Shown: positions 36,711 through 44,726 of the stretch, one piece after another
Numbering within the stretch: position 1 is the first letter of the stretch
How the letters are laid out: the number at the start of each line of letters is the position of its first letter
Origin: Siderastrea siderea
Lineage: Eukaryota; Cnidaria; Anthozoa; Scleractinia; Rhizangiidae
Assembly (NCBI GenBank): GCA_964030785.1
Contig: OZ034971.1
Location: 46,848,078 to 46,912,077 of the forward strand
Length of the DNA: 64,000 bases
Direction: 5' to 3'
Notes under the pieces: generated by a model
Databases searched by the model: none
The model's input: only the letters and a program-made list of their open reading frames with translations
Told to the model about the DNA's origin: nothing
Position numbers and translations under genes: made by a program

Positions 36711-38158
36711 CGAGCAACAACAAGTGAACGACCTTGTCTAAAAGAGGGTCCTGAAGAGGGGGGGGGGGGAGGTGTCCAAATCCCATTTCCCAGCCCAAAT
36801 TTTGCCTAAATTCCAGTTCCCAGTCCAACTAGTACTTTTACCACAAATCCATTCCCAGTGCCACAAATCCCAACACATCTTAAATGTTATCAAAATGGAA
36901 AAAATTAACCAAATATTTTTATTTTTTGTTCTGATGCAAGCAAGGTAAAATAATCAATGTAGAAGTTTTTGCAGTACCTGCAACAACTTATCCTGCTGGA
37001 CTACAGAAACTGGGACATTCGTTGAGTTATTTTTTGTTGTTTTCATAAAGAGGAGAGGACGCAAGAAGACTTTGAAACAAATAAACAAACAACAAAACAA
37101 AAGACCCAACAACAACAGAGCAGAACAGAGTTAACGATAAAAAATAATAATAAGTAAATAAAACAGGAAAAAAACCTTAAAGGAAACAAAGCAAAATAAA
37201 CTTGCTTTCTATATGAGAGAATGACTTCAGTGGAAACAAAAGAAAACGAAAACCGAAAAAAAAAAGAAAAACAAAACAAAAACATACAAACAAGTAACAA
37301 AAAAGCACAGCAAGCAACGAAACAAACAAAACAAAACAAAACAAAAACAAAAATTCAGAAGCAAACAAGTAAACGAAAAAGGGGGCAGCCGCGACCCCTG
37401 TATCTTGACGTATATATGGTTTTCTCAAATTCTTTCGGAGTGCAATCCAGTGAAATTTCCAATTTATAGTTTTCCGTGTGCATGGCAACATTGTTAGATG
37501 AAAAGTATTTGATTTCAACAATGACAGTCCGAATAGCGCCCGCATTCGTATCCGCCATTTTAAATAAGCTAATCGAGCATATGGTTTGACCTGTTAGACG
37601 CATGCTCATAATGGAACGTCTACCGCTGTGCAACCAATCGCTGATTTGAGTAAATGCAGTTTAAATCAGCGTTAAAATCAGGTCGCAGCTACATTGGTCT
37701 GACATCTGTCGAATTGCAATTATTTTTAGGTCTTCTTAAGGACTATTTTGTTGCATTTTTCTGGATTGAGGCACTAAACAAGAGTTTCAAATGATTTGTA
37801 GACTCTATAGGACATCCTTCCATTGTCATTATACGCTACGTTTTTCCCAGTCCCCAGTTACCAGATCCCAGCCCCAGTGCTAAAATAGGCAAATACCAGC
37901 TCCCATTTTATCCCGTTCAGAACCCTCCTAAAACTATCAGTTTTTGACGACTTAAGCGTGACAAGCAAATGCTGCGGGCAAACCAGACTGGGAGAAAAGT
38001 GATGCAATCAGAAGTGAGGTCAAACCTAGAACTAAGCTATGTATCCCCGGGTATGTTAAAACTCGCTACATCGGAGAAAGCGAGAAAAACCCAGCGTGAA
38101 TGCAGCCCAAATCATGGGAAAATCCCTAGCCCCTAAACAACTTTGAAGGTTAGGGCGA
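36711..38158. other. host non-coding left flank of the endogenous virus
   Basis: Low-complexity A-rich stretch at 37060-37380 and otherwise featureless sequence. It ends at the ATGGCT target duplication. Confidence 0.5.
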
Positions 38159-38164
38159 ATGGCT
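38159..38164. repeat. 6-bp target-site duplication, left (ATGGCT)
   Basis: ATGGCT directly precedes the AGTAGTAAGG terminus and is repeated exactly after the right terminus at 59798-59803. Six-base duplications are the norm for Polinton/Maverick integration. Confidence 0.95.
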
Positions 38165-38520
38165 AGTAGTAAGGGTAGACGATCTGGGTCATTGAATCAA
38201 AAAGACCCACCCCCCCAATTTTTTAAACCAATGAGAGACTCGTGCCATTCCTTTTTATCATGTGATCCCGGTCAAAGGAATGGACCAATGAGCGTTGGGG
38301 TCAAAGGTCATTCAAGATGGCGTCTGATGGTGGGGGTGTGATTTGGGTGGGGCAACCGCTGACCAGGATGGGAAAAAGGATCGCGGGCTCATCCAAGATG
38401 GCGTCTGGTGGTGGGGGTGTGATTTTTGGGGGATAACCGCTGACCCAAGTGGGGAAATCGCGGGCGCAGCAGCTGGACGACATAAAGAAGAGACTGGGAT
38501 GGTTTGGAAATGGTTTTTAA

Positions 38521-39225
38521 TTAGGTTTGACAATCATCATCTGACAAGGGATCGGAGGTGGTCTGACAGAGACCGCAACAATGTTCGTCGGGTTTGATGA
38601 CACACCCTGCGTCTATACAACGTTGACAAGTGACACTGGTATCCCAAGGGGTGGGTTTCCAAGTGGTATCGGTATTGACGGGTAAGACTTGTTGACAAAT
38701 CTTGCAGGGATCGCGAATGTCGTCTCGCTCACACCAATGGAAAGAAGGGAAGTTGGGTTGGACGTCGTGGTCTTTTTTCTGTGGAAGATTGTGTTCGAGA
38801 CCTTGAAACCATCGATCGAGTGTGCGTTGTTTGACTTGAAGGTCTTGATTTTTTTCTTGGTAATCGCCCGGGTAATAACACCCTGGATGAAAATGTCCTT
38901 TGCACCAAGCTTTGACAAAGGCGTGTGTGTCGATGGAGGTTTTGGGTGAATTGTTACAGAGCAGAAGTCCTTCGGTGGTTCGACGTTGTTGAAGGATGGC
39001 ATCGATATTCAAGGGGACAAAATGTTGGTAGATGGTGCATGGAACGGTGGGATTTTCTTGATGATAACGGGAATGGGCCAAGACGACTTCTCCTTTGTAT
39101 TTTTTCTTGCCGATGGTTTGCGTGGGATGATAATTCAGTGGCATTTCTTCGAGGAGGAGATCCATTTTGCTGCCGAGATTAAGATTCCGTATAATGCGTC
39201 GGACTTCATTGGCCAGGTCCTCCAT
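38521..39225 (-). CDS. TIR-borne Cys-rich protein, left copy
   Basis: 234 codons from MEDLANEVRRIIRNL. The open frame extends 47 codons further upstream, but that part is an out-of-frame reading of an SFYVTL-gene fragment, so the internal ATG at 39225 is preferred. The C-terminal third has paired cysteines (CERDDIRDPCKIC, CQRCIDAGC, CCGLC), suggesting a zinc-binding fold; a middle segment has KAWCKGHFHPGCYYPGDY. No family recognised. It lies wholly in the TIR, transcribed outward, and an identical copy sits in the other TIR, so the virus carries two doses of it. A regulator or DNA-binding protein is a guess only. Confidence 0.7.
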   Translation of the reverse strand: MEDLANEVRRIIRNLNLGSKMDLLLEEMPLNYHPTQTIGKKKYKGEVVLAHSRYHQENPTVPCTIYQHFVPLNIDAILQQRRTTEGLLLCNNSPKTSIDTHAFVKAWCKGHFHPGCYYPGDYQEKNQDLQVKQRTLDRWFQGLEHNLPQKKDHDVQPNFPSFHWCERDDIRDPCKICQQVLPVNTDTTWKPTPWDTSVTCQRCIDAGCVIKPDEHCCGLCQTTSDPLSDDDCQT

Positions 39226-39226
39226 G

Positions 39227-39439
39227 CTGGGTCGGGTAAGAAATGAAGGAAGGCATGGCGTGGCGTTGACTTTTTCTAGAGAGTTGAAGGGTGATGACGG
39301 TGTTGCCTGATTTGAAGGGAGCGGGTTGTCCATTGGCTGTTTGAATGTCAATAGTGATGGTGTCAAAGATGTTTTTGCGTAGGGAGTAGTATGGGGGGTC
39401 GATATGGGTAGTTGTATCGAAAAGGCCTACCCCCCACAT
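39227..39439 (-). pseudogene. SFYVTL-family C-terminal fragment in left TIR
   Basis: The frame reads IDIQTANGQPAPFKSGNTV and then LQLSRKSQR, nearly identical to the C-terminus of the complete paralog at 41666-42718. It lacks the rest of the gene, runs on past the original stop position, and overlaps the upstream extension of the TIR gene in another frame. It appears to be a duplication of a gene end captured into the TIR. Confidence 0.8.
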
Positions 39440-39715
39440 TCCATTCTGATGACGTCACAAAGCGATGGGACTTTGTATGGAAAAGGCCTACCCCTCGAGT
39501 TTGATAGGAATTTGGGATGGAGAAGACCCAACCCCTGCAGTTTGTGTATGGAAATGACGTCACCACCTGGTGAAGTAGTATAGCCCGTCTGACTAGATCT
39601 GAACTCGGCTTGTGATTGGTCGAGAGCCAAATCCAAGATGGCGGCTAGAGGTTTTTTGTATGGAAAAGACCCACCCCTAAACAATCAGAAGTGATGATCA
39701 GAAGTGATGACGTCA
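39420..39715. promoter_or_regulatory. TIR regulatory cluster: CRE sites and AAAAGRCCYACCCC repeats
   Basis: Three perfect CRE palindromes TGACGTCA (39449-39456, 39555-39562, 39708-39715) alternate with copies of a AAAAGRCCYACCCC-like motif (39420-39434, 39480-39493, 39521-39534, 39663-39678; a fifth at 38199-38216 near the terminus). YY1-like AAGATGGCG occurs at 39635, 38314 and 38395. This lies upstream of the outward-transcribed TIR gene and reads as a promoter/enhancer. Binding is inferred from consensus only. Confidence 0.55.
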
Positions 39716-40654
39716 TCAGAATGGACTGTTGTTGGAAATGAAGAGTTCACGTGTTTTTGTTTGGAAAACCGCTGACCGGTCTAGGAAAAGGAGATCGCGG
39801 GCTCAGATCAGCAAAGAGAGGACATTTCGTGACGCTTACATGACGTAGGGGAATCACCCTCTGGCTAGGGTGGGAAACCGCTGACCAGTTGGTTGAAAAA
39901 AAGGGGATCGCGGGCTCAAAGGGTTGGGGTTCATACAGAGGTTTGATACCGATCGGATTTTTGTCGATACCGAGGTTCGATACCCCTCTCTTTTTTCCGA
40001 TCCCGATTCGATGAGATGGTGGTGTTGGTGGGCAGCAGCAGCGGCGGCGGCGGCGGCGGCGGCGGCGGGCGCGCGCGCGCGCGCGGGGAATCGGCGGCAG
40101 CGGTGCGCGCTTGGCGCACGCTGTGGGGGAAACCAAGATCTTTTTAATGTGAGTTCGAATCCCGGTCGGGGGTGGAAAAAAAAATTTTTTTTTGAAAAAA
40201 GCATGGAAATTTTTTTTTCCGGGTCGAAGCGAGTAGGAGACAATGGATGGAAGAGTGTTTCTTGGGGATTTGGGTGGGAGGGTTTTTTTTGGGTTAGAAG
40301 CGATCGATCGATCGATCGATCGAGTTCGGCTCGGTTTGAAAAACAAAAATCCCTTTTTTAAAAAACAAAACAAAAGAGAGTTGATTGGTTTTATTTGGAT
40401 GACACAGGTTTTTTATTCATGTCAAGGTAGCCTGTGGACTCTGTCATGATCCTTCTTTTCTTCCCCTGGAGTTCTGTGTTGTTGTGAAGGAAACAAAATG
40501 ATCACCAAGCTGTCAACAGATTGCTTGCTTGCTTGCTTCACGTTCATTGAAATTGACTGGTGAAGGCTTCTTCTTCTTGTTTGTCATGGGCCAGAATAGT
40601 TGTGACGGTTTCGGTAATATCGTCCCACCAGTTCTAGTGCTGATAAAGATGGTT

Positions 40655-41170
40655 TCAAGCTTGAGACTGGATCCATTGGTAAAACAAATAGGTTTCTTGT
40701 TTGGGACAATGGTGGGTGGGTTTCGCGTGACGACCGCAGGTTAATCCTACATCAAACCCCATGGCGATGAGTTTCTCGACTTTAGGACATCCAAAGTCTT
40801 CCAAGTTAATGCAAGGAATCTGTAGCTCGTTTAGTAGATTCTTTTCCAAATATCCTCCCTTGTAAGCTACCATGTATTGGTGTTGCGTTCTGCAACGATG
40901 ATAGGCTGACTCGATCATGGTTTTGACCAGATGTTGAGGTAAGGCTTTTTCTTGCTTGCTCGATTCAAAGCGTAAGCCGTGAATATGATGGTAGATATAG
41001 TTGACCGTTTTACGATCTCGCTTTTCCAACGAGAGGTAAGGCAACTTGTTTTCCAAGAACCAGCTGAAACTCCCGTGCTGTAAACTGTAAACACCCATTT
41101 CCCTTACAATAAACGGTTGATGGTTCACTTGATACCCATCCAAATCGACAATCATACAGATTTGTTCCAT
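40655..41170 (-). CDS. predicted exonuclease-like (RNase H-fold) protein
   Basis: 171 residues. N-terminus MIVDLDGYQV followed by FIVREMGVYSL fits the first strand pair of a DEDD-type exonuclease fold with acidic residues at D9 and D11. A middle block reads QYMVAYKGGYLEKNLL and INLEDFGCPKV, and the end has CGRHAKPTHHCPKQETYLFY QW. I recall a family of animal and mobile-element proteins with the same order (DLxG, K-G-x-x-K, NLExxGCPK, H-x-CxxxE). No biochemical role is proven. It is the innermost gene next to the left TIR and is divergently oriented from 41378-42718. Confidence 0.6.
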   Translation of the reverse strand: MEQICMIVDLDGYQVNHQPFIVREMGVYSLQHGSFSWFLENKLPYLSLEKRDRKTVNYIYHHIHGLRFESSKQEKALPQHLVKTMIESAYHRCRTQHQYMVAYKGGYLEKNLLNELQIPCINLEDFGCPKVEKLIAMGFDVGLTCGRHAKPTHHCPKQETYLFYQWIQSQA

Positions 41171-41377
41171 GTTGTCTTCTGTCTAAAACAGAATTGATTT
41201 GGTTTAACTGTCACCCTAAATAGGTACAGACTTGCCCCATGACGTCATAACCGTCTTTGTCGGTAGATTGCTTGTCGGAACATGTCGAAACATACCCGTT
41301 GACGTCACAATCCACACCCACCTTGTTTTGTATATAGAAATTTTATTGCGCGCCTTTTCTAAAGGGAACGATCAAAG

Positions 41378-41596
41378 ATGGCCGGTTGTTTTCTCTATCT
41401 CTCGTCAAGTTTTAAGGATTGGTTTCTTTACAAGACACACTTGTACCTGTGTAAGCAGTTGTATGAACCTACTGACTTACCGGAACCGACAGACGATCCT
41501 TTACAGGCGATTGAACTCTGTCAAGGGAATATCGGGCGTTGGATCGTGTTTATGGTCTGGTTGGAAACCTGTCCGAGCGCGTTTCCTTGTTTTTAA
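41378..41596 (+). CDS. small hypothetical protein, possible paralog of 52829-53200
   Basis: 72 residues from MAGCFLYLSS, preceded by a TATA-like TGTATATAG about 45 bp upstream. Not a known family. Its layout (LCKQLY..., a Pro-rich link, DPLQ, then R-x-x-x-F-x-x-WL-x-x-x-P-x-AF) resembles that of the 123-residue minus-strand protein at 52829-53200 (LCQVLY..., PPLQ, RRVVFVLWLKAHPNAW). I infer a shortened paralog; the similarity is weak. A longer overlapping frame from 41232 looks spurious. Confidence 0.45.
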   Translation: MAGCFLYLSSSFKDWFLYKTHLYLCKQLYEPTDLPEPTDDPLQAIELCQGNIGRWIVFMVWLETCPSAFPCF

Positions 41597-41627
41597 GGAG
41601 CCTTGGGAGGTCAAGGTCCTTACATAG

Positions 41628-41638
41628 GTATAAAAAAG
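41628..41638 (+). promoter_or_regulatory. TATA box (GTATAAAAAAG) before SFYVTL paralog 3
   Basis: GGTATAAAAAAGGC lies only 28-36 bp before the ATG at 41666 and about 8 bp before the ATG at 41645. With a start site about 25-30 bp downstream, the second ATG (MSFYITL, like its paralogs) would be used on a very short leader. Confidence 0.55.
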
Positions 41639-41665
41639 GCAACCATGGGCTATTTTGTTGTCACC

Positions 41666-42718
41666 ATGAGTTTCTACATCACCCTCCTCAGTGATCAAGC
41701 GCAAGGCACGGGTCAAAAATTTACTGCCAGACTTCCTCATTCACATTATCTGGTAGAAGATGATTGGGAAGCGGCCTTGGTGCATATCTCACACCCTGGT
41801 TTTAATCAACAATTGGGAGATCAAACCAAGCAGAATTGGACGCAAGAAGATAGTCAAAAACATTGGATGAAAACAGATATCAGATACATACCAAAACGCG
41901 GCGATGGAACGGCTCCCATTCAAGTCACCAAACAAATCCATTTACCGCCAGGGTATTACCACAATTTGAAAGAAGCATGGATCGCCATCGGTTACGAAAT
42001 GGAAAAACAACACATGGAAGTCATGATGGATATAGCCAAAATGGACGTGGACGATCTAGCCAAACGACAACAACTAGCCGCTCTCAACCTGGCTCAACCC
42101 TACGTGAAAATCACCAATGCCGGCATTGCCTCCGAATTAGATTCCTTGTATGTACTCATTCCAGCCAACATGCAATTTGAAATGGAATGGAAATTAGCTG
42201 GCTTGATGGGATTGGTGAAAGATGGAACGCGTACGGAACGCGTGGTCCAAGAAAAAAATTATCTGGTGAAACATATTGTGGATTACAACGATCGTCATAA
42301 ATGGGAACCAACCACCGGTCCTGCCAACAAATATCCCCCGTTGGGTCATGTTTCCGTCAGCTTTACCCACCCCGATTTCGATTATTACTTCTTCTTGGGG
42401 CCGAATCTGAGTCGACAACCTTTTCCCAGTACGCCCACGGTCAAACCACAAGAAGGACAACAACAACTCATGATTTACACCGATCTCGTCGCACAGAGCA
42501 TTGTGGGAAATCAACAAAAAGGGTTTTTACGTACCATGGATGCCGGCAATACCGATCATCAGTTTGATACCACGCAACGGATGTATTTTCCTCTTGGTAA
42601 AACGATCTTTGACAGCATTGCCATTGACATTCAAACAGCCAATGGACAGCCTGCTCCTTTCAAACAAGGCAACACCATCCTCACTCTTCAACTCTCCAGA
42701 AAAAGTCAACGGACATAA
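41666..42718 (+). CDS. SFYVTL-family putative virion protein, paralog 3
   Basis: 350 residues from MSFYITLLSDQ. The start was chosen because the paralogs at 49630-50673 and 50685-51728 begin similarly (SFYVTLPSHA, SFYVTLMSHA) and because of the TATA position. Shared layout: N-terminal SFYxTL, then FxxRLPxxxxLxxxWxVGLxxIS, a long middle, FDYYFFLGPNL-like segment, a TDLV.QSIVGN.. block and a C-terminal ID(I)QTANGQPAPF..GNTILTLQLSRK. Families of this form accompany Polinton capsid genes in cnidarians. Their role (penton, fibre or other minor capsid component) is not established. It is the only paralog on the plus strand, and its 3' end has a truncated copy in each TIR. Confidence 0.75.
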   Translation: MSFYITLLSDQAQGTGQKFTARLPHSHYLVEDDWEAALVHISHPGFNQQLGDQTKQNWTQEDSQKHWMKTDIRYIPKRGDGTAPIQVTKQIHLPPGYYHNLKEAWIAIGYEMEKQHMEVMMDIAKMDVDDLAKRQQLAALNLAQPYVKITNAGIASELDSLYVLIPANMQFEMEWKLAGLMGLVKDGTRTERVVQEKNYLVKHIVDYNDRHKWEPTTGPANKYPPLGHVSVSFTHPDFDYYFFLGPNLSRQPFPSTPTVKPQEGQQQLMIYTDLVAQSIVGNQQKGFLRTMDAGNTDHQFDTTQRMYFPLGKTIFDSIAIDIQTANGQPAPFKQGNTILTLQLSRKSQRT

Positions 42719-42798
42719 AAACAGGACGTGGTTGTTTTTTTATAGAGAACAAAGGTCCCGGGGGAGGAGGGAATGGACCAATCACCTATCAGGGACAT

Positions 42799-42822
42799 GG
42801 GGTCCCCCAGGAGGGGGACCCC
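42799..42822. terminator. GC hairpin between convergent genes
   Basis: GGGGTCCCCC AGGA GGGGGACCCC: a perfect 10-bp stem with a 4-base loop, 80 bp after the stop of the plus-strand SFYVTL gene and before the convergent minus-strand block. Position suggests a transcription or processing signal; function is inferred. Confidence 0.4.
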
Positions 42823-42916
42823 CCTCCCCCTCTCTGAGGTCCCATCAGGCCTAGCGGGGAACGACGCGAAACCATAAAAACAGAGGGTGCGCCTGGCTGG
42901 AGCATCTTATCATGAC

Positions 42917-43122
42917 CACGAGAAATTATTGGAAGAGTTTGAAACATTCGAAGACGATTTAGAGGTGAAGGCAGAACGTGTCCAAAACAAGAGTCTTGCT
43001 GAACAATTAGAGAAGAGAGAGCAGCGGGGAGGTGTGTGACTTTTTAAAGCACATGTCCCCTGACGAATGGGAACAATTGAGATGTGGACGATCCGTTTGA
43101 TTTGGATGATTTTGTTTCTTGA
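42917..43122 (+). pseudogene. degenerate acidic-protein gene
   Basis: Three consecutive plus-strand readings in three frames look protein-like: 42917-43039 (acidic/coiled, LLEEFETFEDDLEV...), 43038 to about 43080 (KHMSPDEWEQLR) and 43081-43122 (DVDDPFDLDDFVS then stop). No ATG opens the first. This looks like one small gene broken by two frameshifts, the only decayed full gene noticed between the TIRs. The family is unknown. Confidence 0.4.
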
Positions 43123-43209
43123 AAAAAGACAGGTGCAGACATTTTCATTTTGTTTTATTTTCTCCCAAAAGAACACAACATGGGCTGTAACACGAGGTGA
43201 TTAAAACAA

Positions 43210-43566
43210 TTACAATTTTAAGCGTTTCTTGGCTTGCATGATTTTTTTGACCACGCGTTCCGTCTTGGTTTTCTTGCCGGGTAACCGATCAATGGCTTGG
43301 ATCATCTTGGTATCGGCTTTCCATTTGTCTTGCAAATTCTTGGCACGGCTGTAATCAATGTCGTGTTGTTTCGCAATTTGGTCCAAGCGATTGATCCCGG
43401 GATCCCCCCGTTTCAGACGTTTGGCTAAATGCGTGCCAGGGCCCATGTACTGATAGCCGGGCCAATGAAATTCTTTGCCGGTTTTAGCGATCCATTTTTG
43501 GACATCCAAGGCCCCTCCACGTTGACGGCGTTTCCGTTTCACGCCCCGTCTCCTCTTGGTGGGCAT
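43210..43566 (-). CDS. PLA2-domain virion protein with RRQRGG motif
   Basis: 118 residues from MPTKRRRGVK. A basic head ends KRKRRQRGGAL. Then comes a parvovirus VP1-type phospholipase A2 domain: YQYMGPGTHLAKRLKRGDPG is the Ca-binding loop (YxGPG), and IAKQHDIDYSRAK carries the His-Asp catalytic pair. In parvoviruses this domain breaches endosomal membranes during entry; here that role is inferred from the fold. It is the last gene of the minus-strand late block, 4 bp after the stop of the preceding gene. Confidence 0.8.
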   Translation of the reverse strand: MPTKRRRGVKRKRRQRGGALDVQKWIAKTGKEFHWPGYQYMGPGTHLAKRLKRGDPGINRLDQIAKQHDIDYSRAKNLQDKWKADTKMIQAIDRLPGKKTKTERVVKKIMQAKKRLKL

Positions 43567-43570
43567 CTTT

Positions 43571-44212
43571 TTACTCACTGTCGTAATCCAATCGACGTCG
43601 TAACTTTTTGCCTCGGTGCCAATCTTCCCACCCGGGTAAGGGTTTCAATCGTTCCACTTCACGGGAGACGCCTTTGCGTTTGCCTTTGCCTTTACCACTC
43701 TCGGCTAACTTTTTTTCCAAGGCCTTGCGCTCTTCTCGAATGGCTTCTAAGCGCGACCGGGTATCCCCTCGACTGGTGGAAGGGCTCCCTTTCTTGACAA
43801 TCTTACTGGTGGTGGCTGCTCCTTTGCCTTTCTTGGTGGCAGGGCTAATGGGTGGTTTGGGGCTCGACGGGCTGCCTTTTATCATGCGCTTCAACCATTG
43901 TTCCACGGGGCCGGTCACCAAATCCCCGGCCTCTTCCTCTTCGTCTTCGCCTGGCGGGCCACCCGGGGCCCCCACGCCCACGCCTCCAGGAAATTGACGA
44001 ATGCGTTTCGTTAACTTGGTTAATTCTTGACTCAACGGTTTGGTTTGAGCATTGACCACGGCCGGAGGCAATTGGGGGTTGGCTAACAAGACATGTTTTT
44101 TGGCGGCGAGCGTCGCGGCTTTGTTCAACAAGGCATTTTCGGTGAGTTCTCCTTTGTAATATTGAATGAGTTGTTCCAAGTCCTTGTGGGGGATCATGTA
44201 GACCTCGTCCAT
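43571..44212 (-). CDS. conserved Polinton-type coiled/charged protein
   Basis: 213 residues. The N-terminal 60 residues (MDEVYMIPHKDLEQLIQYYK, GELTENALLNKAA) match a pattern I associate with proteins beside Polinton capsid genes. The middle is disordered (QFPGGVGVGAPGGPPGEDEEEE) and the C-terminus basic and helical (SRLEAIREERKALEKKL). The FPGGV and PGG sites could be protease sites. Structural or core role inferred from position in the late block. Its start overlaps the end of the preceding gene by 19 bp. Confidence 0.65.
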   Translation of the reverse strand: MDEVYMIPHKDLEQLIQYYKGELTENALLNKAATLAAKKHVLLANPQLPPAVVNAQTKPLSQELTKLTKRIRQFPGGVGVGAPGGPPGEDEEEEAGDLVTGPVEQWLKRMIKGSPSSPKPPISPATKKGKGAATTSKIVKKGSPSTSRGDTRSRLEAIREERKALEKKLAESGKGKGKRKGVSREVERLKPLPGWEDWHRGKKLRRRLDYDSE

Positions 44213-44424
44213 GGGGGTTGACTACACTCGGAGCAAAGTTCCCCGTCTTCTATCTCACGACAGCTCTCACAAAGACGGGACTTTAAGATGTGCCTGTACT
44301 CTCGATACAACAGGTGATATTTATGCTTCCAATAATGACACTCGTCTTTCCACTGGTCGGTGGCCCGATTGGCCTCTTGTAACAGACGCATCCACGTGGC
44401 AAGCGTTAACGAAGACATTGACAT
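44194..44424 (-). CDS. small CxxC zinc-ribbon-like protein
   Basis: 76 residues from MSMSSLTLATWMRLLQ. A helical N-terminal half precedes LCESCREIEDGELCSECSQP, two CxxC pairs 10 residues apart that could bind one zinc. The start at 44424 is preferred over an upstream one because it limits overlap with the preceding gene (19 bp). No family recognised. Confidence 0.55.
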   Translation of the reverse strand: MSMSSLTLATWMRLLQEANRATDQWKDECHYWKHKYHLLYREYRHILKSRLCESCREIEDGELCSECSQPPWTRST

Positions 44425-44723
44425 AATACGTGATGGAGTCCTTGAAATAAGCCGCGTCCTTTTTGTTGAACCAACCACGCCCGACGTTTTTTGACGGAAT
44501 GTCGACGACGTCCCAAATCGCGTAGCACCTTTTTATAGGGTTGAAGTTTGGCCAGGATGGGTGGGGTGACGGGAATCTTGTTTTTTAAGAAGTTCAAGAC
44601 CAGTTCACTCACAGCATTGATTTGATCGGCATTGGCATGTTGTAACAACTCTTGACGTTTCAAACCATTGGCTTCTTGTAACATGGACCGTAAAAACGGC
44701 AATTGACGTCGAAGACGTTGCAT
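44406..44723 (-). CDS. conserved Polinton helical basic protein
   Basis: 105 residues. Pattern LRRQLPFLRSML...HANADQINAVSELVLNFLKNK then LAKLQPYKKVLRDLGRRRHS VKKRRAWLVQQ. A family with the same order (a 'nadlI.ai.El.lNlL.g.vpl...' helix followed by 'Lr.yk..Lr.Lg.rr.s.k.rr..Lvq.Gg') is common next to capsid genes of animal Polintons. The end KGRGLFQGL may be a divergent form of the RGG motif in its neighbours. Likely virion or core protein, by context. Confidence 0.7.
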   Translation of the reverse strand: MQRLRRQLPFLRSMLQEANGLKRQELLQHANADQINAVSELVLNFLKNKIPVTPPILAKLQPYKKVLRDLGRRRHSVKKRRAWLVQQKGRGLFQGLHHVLCQCLR

Positions 44724-44726
44724 CTT

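Larger units (their letters stand above)
38354..39918 (+). repeat. four AACCGCTGACC...GATCGCGGGCTC elements (left TIR)
   Basis: Copies at 38354-38391, 38435-38467, 39767-39805 and 39876-39918. Each starts AACCGCTGACC and ends GATCGCGGGCTCA (the second ends AATCGCGGGCGC), with a variable purine-rich middle. CCGC and GCGG within each can pair, giving an imperfect hairpin. The arrangement, two pairs flanking the TIR gene, is mirrored at 58043-58085, 58156-58194, 59495-59527 and 59571-59608. Possible promoter, terminator or replication sites; no function is known to me. Confidence 0.8.
38165..40625. repeat. left terminal inverted repeat
   Basis: 2,461 bp. The inner limit is where the match to the right TIR ends (GGTAATATCGTCC then divergence). 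It contains the 234-codon TIR gene, a fragment of an SFYVTL-family gene, four copies of a hairpin-like repeat, CRE and YY1-like sites, a (GCG)n/(GC)n tract at 40031-40086 and a (GATC)n tract at 40301-40322. Most long open frames over 39.7-40.4 kb arise from these low-complexity tracts. Confidence 0.95.

Noticed and set aside
37043..37545. Phe/Cys-rich and Lys-rich open frames
   Set aside because: A-rich low-complexity DNA.
40130..40180. B-box-like GAGTTCGAATCCCGG in the TIR, a second tRNA candidate
   Set aside because: The putative T-stem does not pair, and no acceptor stem or A-box is found upstream.
39747..40373. Long Arg/Pro- and Ala-rich open frames on both strands of each TIR (also 57588-58214)
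   Set aside because: They arise from the (GCG)n, (GC)n, (GATC)n and homopolymer tracts; frames in all directions are open and none shows a domain.
41232..41627. 131-codon frame overlapping the small gene at 41378
   Set aside because: Composition is unlike the element's proteins and it crosses promoter-like sequence; the 72-codon frame is the better candidate.
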